64,000 nt of DNA, from positions 1-64,000 of the forward strand of contig NZ_CAKZKL010000050.1 of assembly GCF_937123735.1 (NCBI RefSeq). Direction: 5' to 3'. Positions 46,669-56,499 of this stretch are shown piece by piece (the first letter of the stretch is position 1; the number at the start of each line of letters is the position of its first letter). The DNA is from an uncultured Lentibacter sp. (GTDB lineage Bacteria; Pseudomonadota; Alphaproteobacteria; Rhodobacterales; Rhodobacteraceae). The notes beneath the pieces are model-generated. The model had not been told where the DNA came from, searched no databases, and worked only from the letters and a program-made list of their open reading frames with translations. The position numbers and the translations under genes were made by a program.

Positions 46669-47097
46669 TCAAGTGCGGCGCAGGCGGATGACCACATCGA
46701 CGGAGGCGATTTCGGCATCGGCGGGCGCGCTGGGCAGGTTGGTGATTTCCATGCGCTCGGTGGAGGCATCTGTCAGCTCGCCGCTGTCTTCCCAGAAGAA
46801 ATGTGGGTGCTCGGATGTGTTGGTGTCAAAGTAGCTTTTGTTGCCGTCGACCGTGATCTCATGCATGAGGCCTGCCTCGCAGAAGGCGCGCAGGGTGTTA
46901 TAGACCGTGGCCAGAGAGACGGTTTCTGCACAGCCCTGAGACGCTTCAAACAGGCTCTCGGCGGTGACATGGCGGTGCTTGCCATCGCCCACAAGCAACT
47001 CGGCCAGAGCAAGGCGCTGGCGCGTGGGGCGCAGACCTTTCTGGGCCAGCCATTGGGTGCTGCGCGCTTTGGGTGTGGAAGCCTGTGGCAGGGTCAT
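46669..47097 (-). CDS. irr: Irr-type Fur-family iron response regulator
   Basis: 142 residues. Fur-family winged helix ([39 protein letters not shown]) and a dimer domain with [16 protein letters not shown], where Irr proteins usually have a His cluster. Irr senses haem status and controls iron genes in alphaproteobacteria. Divergence from fabA is the customary place for irr in the order. The HHH motif is HPH here. ATG 47097 is preferred over the long frame to 47229, which would cover the promoter region. Confidence 0.88.
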   Translation of the reverse strand: MTLPQASTPKARSTQWLAQKGLRPTRQRLALAELLVGDGKHRHVTAESLFEASQGCAETVSLATVYNTLRAFCEAGLMHEITVDGNKSYFDTNTSEHPHFFWEDSGELTDASTERMEITNLPSAPADAEIASVDVVIRLRRT

Positions 47098-47293
47098 AGG
47101 TGTTGTGTCTCTTTCAGGCGCGGCTGCGCAACGGGCCCAATATAGGGCGAAACATGCCATGCTTTCAAGAGAGTGTGCGAATGCTTCGCAACTTGCTTTG
47201 AGGCGCAGGGCGCGGGCGCACCCTTGCAAGGGGCTTGGGCCGGGTGCTAGAGGAGGTCAACAACCCTTACGCAGAGACAGAAAGGCGGCCCCC

Positions 47294-47803
47294 ATGGCTC
47301 ACTATCCCAGCAGTTTTGATCGCGAAGACCTGCTCAAATGCGCCCGTGGCGAGCTATTCGGGCCCGGCAATGCCCAGCTTCCCGAGCCGCCCATGCTGAT
47401 GATGGACCGGATCACCGATATTTCGCAGGATGGTGGCGCGCATGGCAAGGGGCATGTGCTGGCGGAGTTTGATATCACGCCGGAGCTTTGGTTCTTTGAC
47501 TGCCACTTCCCCGGCAACCCGATCATGCCTGGCTGCCTGGGGCTGGACGGGCTGTGGCAGCTCACCGGCTTCAACCTTGGCTGGCGCGGCTGGCAGGGGC
47601 GCGGCTATGCGCTGGGTGTGGGCGAAGTGAAGCTCAAGGGCATGGTGCGGCCTGACCGCAAGATGCTGACCTACAAGATCGATTTCACCAAGGCGATCCA
47701 GACCCGCAGGCTGACCATGGGTGTGGCTGACGGGATCGTGGAGGCCGATGGTGAGGTGATCTATGAGGTCAAGGATATGAAAGTGGCGCTCAGCGAGAGT
47801 TGA
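47294..47803 (+). CDS. fabA: 3-hydroxydecanoyl-ACP dehydratase/isomerase
   Basis: 169 residues. Hot-dog fold with catalytic His71 ([14 protein letters not shown]) and Asp85 ([10 protein letters not shown]), matching E. coli His70/Asp84. Introduces the cis double bond for unsaturated fatty acids in the cytosol. The partner fabB is normally directly downstream. Here a polysaccharide-lyase-like gene stands between. Upstream, TAGAGG preceded by TTGCAA at 18 bases could be its promoter. Confidence 0.96.
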   Translation: MAHYPSSFDREDLLKCARGELFGPGNAQLPEPPMLMMDRITDISQDGGAHGKGHVLAEFDITPELWFFDCHFPGNPIMPGCLGLDGLWQLTGFNLGWRGWQGRGYALGVGEVKLKGMVRPDRKMLTYKIDFTKAIQTRRLTMGVADGIVEADGEVIYEVKDMKVALSES

Positions 47804-47953
47804 TCCTGAAACAACAGGTTATGTGACATCAGCGGTCCCGTATGGTTTTGGAACTGTCGCGATTTCAATGGTTTGCGCGAACGTGTTTTAAGGTTGCTTT
47901 ATTGAGTTGGGTTACTGTCAAACTTAGTGGCCGTTTTTTTGGGAGGAAGTTAA

Positions 47954-48718
47954 ATGATTTGGAAAGCTTTGATGAGTTTTACGGCAATGTTAGCTTTGTC
48001 GACACAACTGCAGGCCTCTAACGAGACATTTCGCGACCGCGACTGGAATGTCAGGGCCGTAGATAACTGTGGCTTTCCAAACACCAGCCGAAAGGACCCG
48101 TCGGTTTCATGGGTAAGAATTAATGGCGACAAGAAGCTGAAATTCACTTTACGACAGGGCGAAAAAGGTAAGTGCTCCACTGATCAGAAGCCGCGCCATC
48201 GGGCCCCTTATTGGGAGCGTGCCGAAGTCCGCCAAGACCCCAAAATGAGACTCGGCTCTATCAGCATGATCTCCTTTGAAGCGACTTTTCTGGAAGGGTT
48301 CACGGGTGACAGGGAAACCTTTTTCCAGATACATTCTTGGGACAACGGCTGCAGCGCTTATCCGCTTGCTATGATGAAATCCCAAAAGGGAAGATTGGTT
48401 GTCTGGTCGTTGCATAAGGTGAGCGGAGACGGGACTGGTGCAGGAGCTGGCCAGCATCGTGAAGTGCAAGCCCAGTCGGTGCGAATTCCTCAGCTCTATG
48501 GAAAGCCGATAAAGTTCGAATTGGACCTGGATACAAGAACTTCGCCCGGCAAATTGTCAGTACGAATGAATGGCAGGACGATTGTATCAGATGCGGCAAC
48601 CAGTTTCGCGCCCTGCGCAAGACCACACATGAAGTTTGGCGTGTATCGGCCAGGCGGCGCGGGCAGCAGTACATCGACCGTGCTCATAGACGATGTGGTT
48701 GTGAAGAAAGGCAAGTGA
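47954..48718 (+). CDS. Heparin-lyase-I-like exported polysaccharide lyase
   Basis: 254 residues with a signal peptide (cut after about residue 22, LQASNE). The body shows the PF14099-type Polysacc_lyase beta-sandwich pattern: APYWERAEVRQDPKMRLG, FFQIHSWDNG near the middle (candidate His/Gln of the cleft), GRLVVWSLHKVSG, and FELDLDTRTSPGKLSVRMNG. It probably cleaves an acidic polysaccharide outside the inner membrane; substrate unknown. It is AT-richer than its neighbours (line 48121 is 27/60 GC; fabA line 47521 is 40/60), consistent with recent insertion. GGGAGGAAG precedes the ATG. Confidence 0.72.
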   Translation: MIWKALMSFTAMLALSTQLQASNETFRDRDWNVRAVDNCGFPNTSRKDPSVSWVRINGDKKLKFTLRQGEKGKCSTDQKPRHRAPYWERAEVRQDPKMRLGSISMISFEATFLEGFTGDRETFFQIHSWDNGCSAYPLAMMKSQKGRLVVWSLHKVSGDGTGAGAGQHREVQAQSVRIPQLYGKPIKFELDLDTRTSPGKLSVRMNGRTIVSDAATSFAPCARPHMKFGVYRPGGAGSSTSTVLIDDVVVKKGK

Positions 48719-48821
48719 GCATGCGCATTGCTCGGCTTCAGGCGCTTATCCCGTGACCAGCTGCTAACATCTGGACAGGCCGCCGCATTGTTTGGCGTTG
48801 TAGCACACGTCAAGCGCTTGC

Positions 48822-48869
48822 CCTCCTACCAATGCTCGCCTACACAGGCATTAGCACCAAAGTAGGAGG
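48822..48869 (+). promoter_or_regulatory. Possible Shine-Dalgarno-sequestering leader of fabB
   Basis: CCTCCTAC (48822-48829) is fully complementary to GTAGGAGG (48862-48869), the fabB ribosome site. Inside, AATGC (48831-48835) pairs with GCATT (48848-48852). A perfect palindrome CAAGCGCTTG (48811-48820) precedes. Candidate translational control; no known riboswitch recognised. Confidence 0.5.
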
Positions 48870-48873
48870 CCAC

Positions 48874-50103
48874 ATGCGCCGAGTAGTTGTCACAGGGTTG
48901 GGCGTTGTCTCATCCATCGGGAACAATGCAGAGGAGGTTCTGGCTGCGCTCAAGGCGGGCACCTCGGGGATCACCTTCAACGAAGATATGGCCGAGCACG
49001 GCTTTCGCAGCCGGATTGCGGGCAATGTAAAGCTCGATGTGGCCGAGCATGTGGACAAGCGCACGCTGCGCTTTATGGGCCCCGGAGCGGCCTATGCGCA
49101 TATTGCCATGGGGCAGGCGATTGCCGATGCGGGGCTTGAGCCAAGCGATGTGGTCAACGAACGCACAGGGCTTGTGGCCGGCTCGGGCGGGCCATCCACC
49201 AGTGCCATGCTGACCGCGCATCAGGCGGTCTTGAGCTCGGGCGCGACCAAGCGGATCGGGCCGTTTGCGGTTCCCAAGACCATGTGTTCAACTGTGAGCG
49301 CGAATCTCTCGACGGCCTACCAGATCAAGGGGATCAACTATTCGATCACCAGCGCCTGCTCGACAAGCCTGCATTGTATCGGCAATGCGGCGGAGCAGAT
49401 CATGATGGGCAAGCAGGACATCATGTTTGCCGGGGGGGGCGAGGAGCTTGACTGGACCTTGAGCTGCCTGTTTGACGCCATGGGCGCCATGAGCAGCAAG
49501 TATAACGACACGCCGCAGAAAGCGAGCCGCGCCTTTGATGCGCACCGTGACGGCTTTGTCATCGGCGGCGGCGGGGGCATCTTGGTGCTCGAAGAGCTGG
49601 GCCATGCGCAGGCGCGGGGGGCGAAGATCTATTCAGAAGTCACCGGCTATGGCGCGACCAGCGATGGCGCCGACATGGTTGCCCCATCAGGTGAAGGCGG
49701 GATGCGGGCGATGAAGCTGGCGCTCTCCACGCTGCCCGAGGGGCGGCGGGTGGATTACATCAACGCCCATGGCACCTCCACGCCTGTGGGCGATGTGGGC
49801 GAGGTGGAAGCGGTGCGCAGCGTTTTTGATGGGATGAAACAGCCGCTGATAAGCTCGACCAAGTCGATGACGGGCCATTCACAGGGCGCAACGGGTGCGC
49901 AGGAGGCGATTTACTGTCTTCTGGCGCTGGAGCACGACTTTATCATCCCCAGCATCAACGTGGAAACGCTCGACCCGGCCATTCGCGAAGGCGAGATTGC
50001 CACGAAGCTCGTTGAAAATGCGGGGCTGGACAGTGTGATGACCAATTCCTTCGGCTTTGGCGGCACGAATGGGTCGATGATTTTGTCAAAGTTCAAGGGA
50101 TAA
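48874..50103 (+). CDS. fabB: 3-oxoacyl-ACP synthase I
   Basis: 409 residues. Condensing enzyme elongating unsaturated acyl chains. Catalytic Cys162 ([15 protein letters not shown]. coli Cys163), His in [12 protein letters not shown], Lys in [16 protein letters not shown] and the second His in the same loop, so the Cys-His-His FabB/FabF set is complete. ATG 48874 has GTAGGAGG 4 bases upstream. The longer frame to 48832 starts inside the leader hairpin. fabI follows after 5 bases. Confidence 0.96.
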   Translation: MRRVVVTGLGVVSSIGNNAEEVLAALKAGTSGITFNEDMAEHGFRSRIAGNVKLDVAEHVDKRTLRFMGPGAAYAHIAMGQAIADAGLEPSDVVNERTGLVAGSGGPSTSAMLTAHQAVLSSGATKRIGPFAVPKTMCSTVSANLSTAYQIKGINYSITSACSTSLHCIGNAAEQIMMGKQDIMFAGGGEELDWTLSCLFDAMGAMSSKYNDTPQKASRAFDAHRDGFVIGGGGGILVLEELGHAQARGAKIYSEVTGYGATSDGADMVAPSGEGGMRAMKLALSTLPEGRRVDYINAHGTSTPVGDVGEVEAVRSVFDGMKQPLISSTKSMTGHSQGATGAQEAIYCLLALEHDFIIPSINVETLDPAIREGEIATKLVENAGLDSVMTNSFGFGGTNGSMILSKFKG

Positions 50104-50108
50104 CGCAG

Positions 50109-50897
50109 ATGGGCGCGATGACAGGAAAACGCGGGCTGATCATGGGCGTTGCGAATGAGCGTTCGATCGCCTGGGGCATTGCCAAGGCGATGGCGGAGGC
50201 CGGCGCCGAGCTGGCGTTTACCTATCAGGGCGAGGCTTTTGGCAAGCGGCTGGAGCCGCTGGCAGCCAGCGTGGGCAGCGACTTTATGGTCGATGTGGAT
50301 GTCACCGATGATGCCTCGCTCGATGCGGCTTTTGAGCAGCTTCAGGCGCGCTGGGGCACGCTTGATTTTGTTGTCCATGCGATTGCCTACTCTGACAAGA
50401 ACGAGCTCACCGGGCGTATTCTCAATACCAGCCGCGAAAACTTCCGAACCTCTCTGGATATCAGCGCTTACAGCTTTATCGAGGTGGCGCGGCGTGCGCA
50501 CCCAATGATGGTGGAAAACGGCGGCACGCTTTTGACGCTGACCTATATGGGCTCCACGCGAGTCACGCCAAATTACAACGTGATGGGCGTGGCCAAGGCC
50601 GCGCTGGAAGCAACTGTGCGCTATCTGGCGAATGACCTTGGGGCTGAGGGCATCCGTGTGAACGCGATCAGCCCCGGCCCGATGAAGACGCTCGCCGGTG
50701 CGGCCATAGGCGGCGCGCGGGCGACGTTTAAACATACCGACAAGAACGCGCCCCTGCGGGCCAATGCGACTCTGGACGCGGTGGGTGGCACGGCTGTCTA
50801 TCTGGCCTCTGAGGCCGGCGCCTGCACCACCGGTGAGATCATTAGGGTGGATGGCGGCTTTCATGTGCTGGGAATGCCGCAGCAGGAGAACCTCTGA
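50109..50897 (+). CDS. fabI: Enoyl-ACP reductase (NADH)
   Basis: 262 residues, SDR fold. KRGLIMGVANERSIAWGIAKAM is the FabI cofactor loop, and YNVMGVAKAALE has the Tyr-x6-Lys catalytic pair. FSDKNELTGR-like AYSDKNELTGRI and ISPGPMKTLAGAAIGG complete the family signature. Completes the fatty acid elongation cycle and is the triclosan target in other bacteria. It lies 5 bases after fabB, so the two are co-transcribed. Confidence 0.96.
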   Translation: MGAMTGKRGLIMGVANERSIAWGIAKAMAEAGAELAFTYQGEAFGKRLEPLAASVGSDFMVDVDVTDDASLDAAFEQLQARWGTLDFVVHAIAYSDKNELTGRILNTSRENFRTSLDISAYSFIEVARRAHPMMVENGGTLLTLTYMGSTRVTPNYNVMGVAKAALEATVRYLANDLGAEGIRVNAISPGPMKTLAGAAIGGARATFKHTDKNAPLRANATLDAVGGTAVYLASEAGACTTGEIIRVDGGFHVLGMPQQENL

Positions 50898-50906
50898 GAG
50901 CCTTCG

Positions 50907-50975
50907 AATTTGCTTTGCAAATCCGATCCGCGGGGGCGTCGCCCCCGCACCCCCGAGAGTATTTTGCCAAGAAAA
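50907..50975 (+). repeat. Hairpin-plus-tail element, copy B
   Basis: ATTTGC-TTT-GCAAAT (50907-50921), then GCGGGGGC-GTC-GCCCCCGC (50929-50947), then CACCCCCGAGAGTATTTTG and an A-rich purine tail to about 50975. It lies 9 bases after fabI. Same family as 1250, 51129 and 57327. Confidence 0.65.
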
Positions 50976-51128
50976 GCCTGAAGATTCAGAGAATATTAAC
51001 CTGCGGTGGTTAGTGTGAACGGGCGTCACAGGCTGGAGAGCCGATGGGCGTCCAAGGAAAAGCCGCCCTGTTTGTGATGACGCGTCTTGTTCGTGTCAGG
51101 CGCGCCGGATCAGACAGGGTGCATCTTT

Positions 51129-51153
51129 CGGTTTTTTCTTGGTGAAAATACTC
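51129..51153 (-). repeat. Hairpin-plus-tail element, tail only (copy C)
   Basis: Read on the minus strand: GAGTATTTTCACCAAGAAAA, the tail of the element without the CG-rich hairpin, 11 bases after the trmB stop and in the opposite orientation to copy B. Confidence 0.5.
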
Positions 51154-51164
51154 ATTGCCCGTGC

Positions 51165-51887
51165 TCAGCTTTTGCGAAACGTCAGGTAGTGGGGCGTCCG
51201 GCCCTCGCGCAGGGCCTTTTGTTCGTAGCGTGTCGGGATCCAGTCTTCCCAGGGGGTGCGCCAGTCTGAGGGGCCTTCCGCGAGCCATTTAAAGCCCGCT
51301 TTGGGGGTTTCTTCCAGCGTTTGGCGCACATAGTCGGGGATATCGGTGGCCACGCGCAGATGTGCCCCCTGCTTGAGTTTGGCGCTCAGGGGGATGAGAT
51401 GTTCTTGGGTGACAAAGCGGCGCCGGTGGTGGCGTTTTTTGGGCCAGGGGTCTGGATAGAGCAGAAAGGCGCGCGACAGGCAGCCATCGGGGAGCACATC
51501 AAAAAGGTCGCGGGCGTCGCCGGGGTGGATGCGGATATTTTGGCTTTTGGCCTTGCGGATTTTGCCCAGCAGCATCGCGACGCCATTGATATAGGGTTCA
51601 CATCCGATAAAGCCGGTATCGGGGTTTTGGCTGGCTTGGTGCACCATATGCTCACCACCGCCAAAGCCGATTTCCAGCCAGATGTCGCGCGTGCCAAAGA
51701 GCGCGTTGAGGTCGATCTTTTTGCGGGTGGGGTTTTCCTCCCAGCTGACCGCACCGGGCGAGAGGCTTTTGAGATCTTCTTCCAGATAGCCTTCTTGAGA
51801 AGGGCGCAGGCCCTTGCCTTTGAAGCGGCCATAAAAGTTGCGCCAGGGCGCGCCGGAGGGGTGTTTTTCGGGGTGTTTATCGCTCAT
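51165..51887 (-). CDS. trmB: tRNA (guanine-N7-)-methyltransferase
   Basis: 240 residues. SAM-binding LEIGFGGGEHMVHQA and the TrmB signature FLLYPDPWPKKRHHRRRF, with the C-terminal LTFRKS. Methylates G46 of tRNAs. An N-terminal extension of about 20 residues is family-usual. It stands last in the miaB-phoH-ybeY-corC-lnt-metK set, 100 bases after metK, with the metK terminator in between, so separate initiation or read-through is needed. Confidence 0.95.
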   Translation of the reverse strand: MSDKHPEKHPSGAPWRNFYGRFKGKGLRPSQEGYLEEDLKSLSPGAVSWEENPTRKKIDLNALFGTRDIWLEIGFGGGEHMVHQASQNPDTGFIGCEPYINGVAMLLGKIRKAKSQNIRIHPGDARDLFDVLPDGCLSRAFLLYPDPWPKKRHHRRRFVTQEHLIPLSAKLKQGAHLRVATDIPDYVRQTLEETPKAGFKWLAEGPSDWRTPWEDWIPTRYEQKALREGRTPHYLTFRKS

Positions 51888-51938
51888 GGGCCGCCTTTAG
51901 CGCGAAATCCAAGCAGGCGCAACGGGGCGGAGCCTGTG

Positions 51939-51969
51939 AAAAAGGCGCAAGCTGTTCTGTGCTTGCGCC
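51939..51969 (-). terminator. metK intrinsic terminator
   Basis: Minus strand: GGCGCAAGC, 8-base loop, GCTTGCGCC followed by TTTTT (51939-51943). A strong canonical terminator 18 bases after the metK stop. Confidence 0.85.
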
Positions 51970-51987
51970 GTCTTGTGGGTTGTCGGA

Positions 51988-53169
<1,182 letters not shown>

Positions 53170-53173
53170 GAGC

Positions 53174-53219
53174 TGCTCCATTGATGTTATTCCGCTCCGT
53201 CAGGAAGCCGTTGGAGCGG
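53174..53219 (-). promoter_or_regulatory. SAM/SAH riboswitch (metK leader)
   Basis: Minus strand: P1 CCGCTCC pairs with GGAGCGG (53192-53198). The loop AACGGCTTCCTGAC matches the SAM/SAH consensus. A short linker is followed by ATGGAGCA (53174-53181), whose GGAGC forms the pseudoknot with GCTTCC and contains the metK Shine-Dalgarno. This motif is known mainly from Rhodobacterales metK leaders. Confidence 0.92.
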
Positions 53220-53241
53220 CGGATTTTGAAACCGTGGACTG

Positions 53242-53270
53242 TTGGTCGCTGCTTAGGGGGGAAATGTCAA
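53242..53270 (-). promoter_or_regulatory. Candidate metK promoter
   Basis: Minus strand TTGACA (53265-53270), 17-base spacer, then a poor -10 GACCAA (53242-53247). It overlaps the lnt stop. The start would lie about 15 bases before the riboswitch. Confidence 0.35.
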
Positions 53271-54865
53271 TGCGCTTTGGGCGCAGGCGGGGTTCTGCGC
53301 TTTGGCGCGCGCAGAGAACCGGCCAGCAGCGCGAGGGCCAGCGCGATGGCGGGGATGTCTTTGGTGCGCGCATAAAGTGTTGGCGCAGGCAGCGGCGCGG
53401 GCAGGGGGGCGTCCAGATATCCGCTTTCGCCAAGCTTCAGGGCGGCGGTGACACGGCCTTGGGCGTCAATGATGGCGGAGATGCCGGTGTTGGCGCTGCG
53501 GATCATGGGTTTGCCCTGTTCTATGGCGCGCATCCGGGCCTGTGCGAGATGTTGCTGTGGGCCGGAGAAGCGGCCGAACCAGGCGTCATTGGTGATTTGC
53601 AGCAGATGGGTGCTTTGCTCGTGAAAGGCGTTGGCATAGGCGGGAAAGACGGCCTCATAGCAGATCAGGGGCGCAAAGCGGCCAAGGCCGGGGATGTCGA
53701 TGAGCTTGGGCCCTGAGCCGGGCGAGAAGCTGTAGAGGGCGCGCTCGGCCAGACCGCGCAGCCCGAGGCGGGCGAGGGCCGTGCCAAAGGGCAGATACTC
53801 GCCGAAGGGCACGAGGTGATGCTTGTCATAGAGCGCGCTGATTTGGCCTGTGCCGGACAGCAGCGCCAGCGTGTTGTGCAGTTTTTGCCCTTCAAAGCGC
53901 TGAATTCCGAAGACTACCGGCACATCGCCCGCCGCCTCGGATATTTCGGCCAGCTCCGGCCCGGCCTGAGACAGGCTCCAGGGCAGGGCTGTCTCGGGCC
54001 AGACAATCAGATCGGGGCGCTGGCCGCCCGCTGCAGGCGCGCGCGTGAACGCCAGCTGGCGGGCATAAAACACGGGGATCCTGTCGGGTGACCATTTCTC
54101 GTGTTGCGCGGCGTTGGGTTGGATCAGGCGGATCAGCGGCGCATTTGCGCGCGCAGGGCTGTCTTGACGCAGCAAGGGCGTGAGTGCGAAGGCCACAAGC
54201 AAGGCCAAGAGGGGCAGAAGGGCGCCCAAAGAGGCAGGGCGGGGCCTTGTGGCCCTCCCTTTGGCCATCAGGGCCGCGCCCGGCAGCCTGCTCAGCACCA
54301 GAGCTGGCACAGCCAGCGCCAGAGCACTTGCGCCTGCCAGCGCCAGAAGGGTCAGCCCATGCGGGCCGATAAAGGCAGCCAGAAGCGCCAGCGGGCTGTC
54401 GGTCCAGATATATCCGAGCAGCGCCCAGGGGAAACCTGTGAACAGATGGGCGCGGGCAAATTCGGCCAGCCCAAGCGCGCCGATCAGGCCCAGGCGGCCG
54501 CGCCCCTGCGCCAGAGCCGCCGCGCCTGCCCAGAAAAGGGCCAGGCCTGCGGACATGAAAAACAAGGCAAAGGGCGCCATCCAGCCATGTCGCCAGGGCT
54601 CGATCAGGAAAGGTTCCACGATCCAGATCAGGGCGAGGGCAAAATAGCCTGTGCCGGCGGCCCAGCCCAGTGCGGCGGCGTGTCGCCGCCCTCGGGCGCG
54701 CAAAAGCCCCTCAAGCAGCGCGGCCAGAGCGAGCAGCGCCAGTGGCCAGAGATTGAAAGGCGCAAGCCCCAGAGCCGTGCCAGCGCCCGCCAGCGCCGCC
54801 AGCGCCATCTGGCGATGCTGCGGCGTATTGGGGCCGCTGGCGGCAGGCTCAGGAGGCTGCGGCAT
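53267..54865 (-). CDS. lnt: Apolipoprotein N-acyltransferase
   Basis: 532 residues: an N-terminal membrane part of about eight helices (LAALAGAGTALGLAPFNLWPLALLA) and a nitrilase-like periplasmic domain with Glu (IVWPETALPWS), Lys (LYDKHHLVPFGEYLPF) and Cys (PLICYEAVFPAY) catalytic triad. It adds the third acyl chain to lipoproteins. ATG 54865 overlaps the corC stop by 17 bases; ATG 54808 is an alternative, and the frame further upstream is antisense-free but Pro-rich and unlikely. Alternative phrase: length is near the family norm. Confidence 0.92.
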   Translation of the reverse strand: MPQPPEPAASGPNTPQHRQMALAALAGAGTALGLAPFNLWPLALLALAALLEGLLRARGRRHAAALGWAAGTGYFALALIWIVEPFLIEPWRHGWMAPFALFFMSAGLALFWAGAAALAQGRGRLGLIGALGLAEFARAHLFTGFPWALLGYIWTDSPLALLAAFIGPHGLTLLALAGASALALAVPALVLSRLPGAALMAKGRATRPRPASLGALLPLLALLVAFALTPLLRQDSPARANAPLIRLIQPNAAQHEKWSPDRIPVFYARQLAFTRAPAAGGQRPDLIVWPETALPWSLSQAGPELAEISEAAGDVPVVFGIQRFEGQKLHNTLALLSGTGQISALYDKHHLVPFGEYLPFGTALARLGLRGLAERALYSFSPGSGPKLIDIPGLGRFAPLICYEAVFPAYANAFHEQSTHLLQITNDAWFGRFSGPQQHLAQARMRAIEQGKPMIRSANTGISAIIDAQGRVTAALKLGESGYLDAPLPAPLPAPTLYARTKDIPAIALALALLAGSLRAPKRRTPPAPKAH

Positions 54866-55844
54866 TGCCGCTGCTGTTGGCGGGGGGCGTGGTGTTGGGC
54901 GCGGTTTTGGGCGTGGCCGCTGTGGCACGGGCGGCGCGCTCGGCATGATCCGGCAGGCGCACGCGCAGCCGCTTGATGCGGCGCGGATCAGCATCGACCA
55001 CCTCAAACTCAAAGCCCTCAGGGTGTTTCACGACCTCGCCGCGCACCGGCACGCGGCCTGTGAGCATGAAGACAAGGCCGCCGAGCGTGTCTACCTCTTC
55101 GCCGTCGACTTCATCGACATCGGTGAGGGGCAGGCCGATTTCCTGCTCGAACTCGTCCAAAGGCGTCTTTGCAAGCGCGAGGTAGCCGCCTTTCTTGTCG
55201 GCGGTGAAATAGACATCTTCCTCGGCGTCATGCTCATCCTCGATCTCGCCGACGACCTGTTCGATCAGGTCTTCGATGGTCACAAGCCCGTCAACGCCGC
55301 CGTATTCATCAATCACCAATGCCATATGTTTGCGCTCGGCCTGCATTTTGGCCAGCAGAACGCCGATGGGCATGGACGGGGGCACGAACATCAAGGGACG
55401 CAGAAGCGCCTTGAGCGAGAAGCGCCCCTTGGCCGCGCCGTTAAAGCCGTGTTGGAGTGCGAAGTCCTTGAGGTGCGCCATGCCGATGGGGCTGTCGAGC
55501 GTGTCTTCATAGACGGGCAGGCGGGTGAGACCACTCTCGCGAAACACGGTGACGAGCTCGTCTTTGGTGATGTTTGCGGGCACCGCCACGATTTCGGCGG
55601 CGGGCAGCATGACATCTTCCACGGCCATGCGCCGCAGGTTGAGCACCCCATGGGCGATATGCGCCCCCGGCGTATAGGTCGGCACGGGCGCGCCCTGGCG
55701 GGGGGCTTTGGGGCCGAGGGCTGAGAAGATGCGCTTGAACACCCCTGTTTTCACAGGGGGCTGTGGCTCTGATTGTGATGTGAGGGGAGGGTGGGGGAGC
55801 GCGCTTTGCGCTGCGCTAGAAGATCCGTCTTTGCTGTCGCCCAT
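54849..55844 (-). CDS. CorC/TlyC-family CBS-domain protein
   Basis: 331 residues. Two CBS domains (VEDVMLPAAEIVAVP, SPIGMAHLKDFA; LAKMQAERKHMALVIDEYGGVDGLVTIEDLIEQVVGEIEDEHD) and a CorC_HlyC C-terminal domain (GGLVFMLTGRVPVRGE). Ends in a long Thr/Ala/Asn-rich tail. Soluble, no DUF21 membrane part, as in CorC next to lnt and ybeY. Thought to affect Mg2+/Co2+ handling. It reads into lnt (17-base overlap) and follows ybeY by 36 bases. Confidence 0.9.
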   Translation of the reverse strand: MGDSKDGSSSAAQSALPHPPLTSQSEPQPPVKTGVFKRIFSALGPKAPRQGAPVPTYTPGAHIAHGVLNLRRMAVEDVMLPAAEIVAVPANITKDELVTVFRESGLTRLPVYEDTLDSPIGMAHLKDFALQHGFNGAAKGRFSLKALLRPLMFVPPSMPIGVLLAKMQAERKHMALVIDEYGGVDGLVTIEDLIEQVVGEIEDEHDAEEDVYFTADKKGGYLALAKTPLDEFEQEIGLPLTDVDEVDGEEVDTLGGLVFMLTGRVPVRGEVVKHPEGFEFEVVDADPRRIKRLRVRLPDHAERAARATAATPKTAPNTTPPANSSGNAAAS

Positions 55845-55880
55845 AATACCTTACCTTGCGGGACTGTCCGCGTATCTTGT

Positions 55881-56384
55881 CTAATATGGGTTAGCAATGC
55901 CCAATTTGCCAAGTATTTCTGTCTCGATCGTTTCCATCAGCGTGGCATCTTGGTCACGGATGTGGTCATAGCCCAGCAAATGCAGGGTGGCATGGATGAT
56001 GAGATGGGTGACATGGGCCTCAAAAGCCTTGCCCTGATCGGCGGCTTCGCGCGCGCAGGTGTCATAGCTGATGGCGATGTCGCCGAGAAAAACCACCTCG
56101 TCGGGCCCTTGCAGGCCCGCCTCGGGGCGCGTTGGTGTGTCGCCGTCGGCTTTGGGTGCGAGATCGGTTTCGGGCCAGCTGAGCACGTTTGTGGGCGTGG
56201 CCTTGCCGCGAAATGCGGTGTTGAGCGTGGCGATGCGGCTGTCATCACAGGCGAGCAGGGCGATTTCACAGGCTTCTGGCGCAAGGCCGAGTTCCGCCAG
56301 CGCCGCCGTTGCGGCTTTCTCTGCGAGAGGGGCGAGGCCGGTCGTGTCCCAGCGGGGGTCTTCTGTGACGAGATCTATCAGCAT
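55881..56384 (-). CDS. ybeY: Endoribonuclease YbeY
   Basis: 167 residues. Single-strand RNase in 16S rRNA maturation. Zinc motif HLIIHATLHLLGYDH (H-x3-H-x5-H) near the C-terminus, plus RGKATPTNVLSWP and GDIAISYDTC. ATG 56384 (MLIDLVTEDPRW) is preferred; the longer frame to 56462 overlaps the divergent Tat-signal gene's leader. phoH is the usual neighbour but is separated here by an opposite-strand gene. Confidence 0.95.
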   Translation of the reverse strand: MLIDLVTEDPRWDTTGLAPLAEKAATAALAELGLAPEACEIALLACDDSRIATLNTAFRGKATPTNVLSWPETDLAPKADGDTPTRPEAGLQGPDEVVFLGDIAISYDTCAREAADQGKAFEAHVTHLIIHATLHLLGYDHIRDQDATLMETIETEILGKLGIANPY

Positions 56385-56499
56385 GCGCGGGAGATAGCCG
56401 CTTCTGGCCGCAGGATAAAGCCCATTGCTTGACAGTTGGGCGGGAAAGATTTTATCTGACAAAAAGAATCAGGTATACGTTTTGAGAAAGGATTGTAGG

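Noticed and set aside
45493-47145. 550-residue plus-strand open frame
   Set aside because: Opposite the quinone oxidoreductase and irr genes; Gly/Arg/His-rich with no domain pattern, a high-GC antisense artefact.
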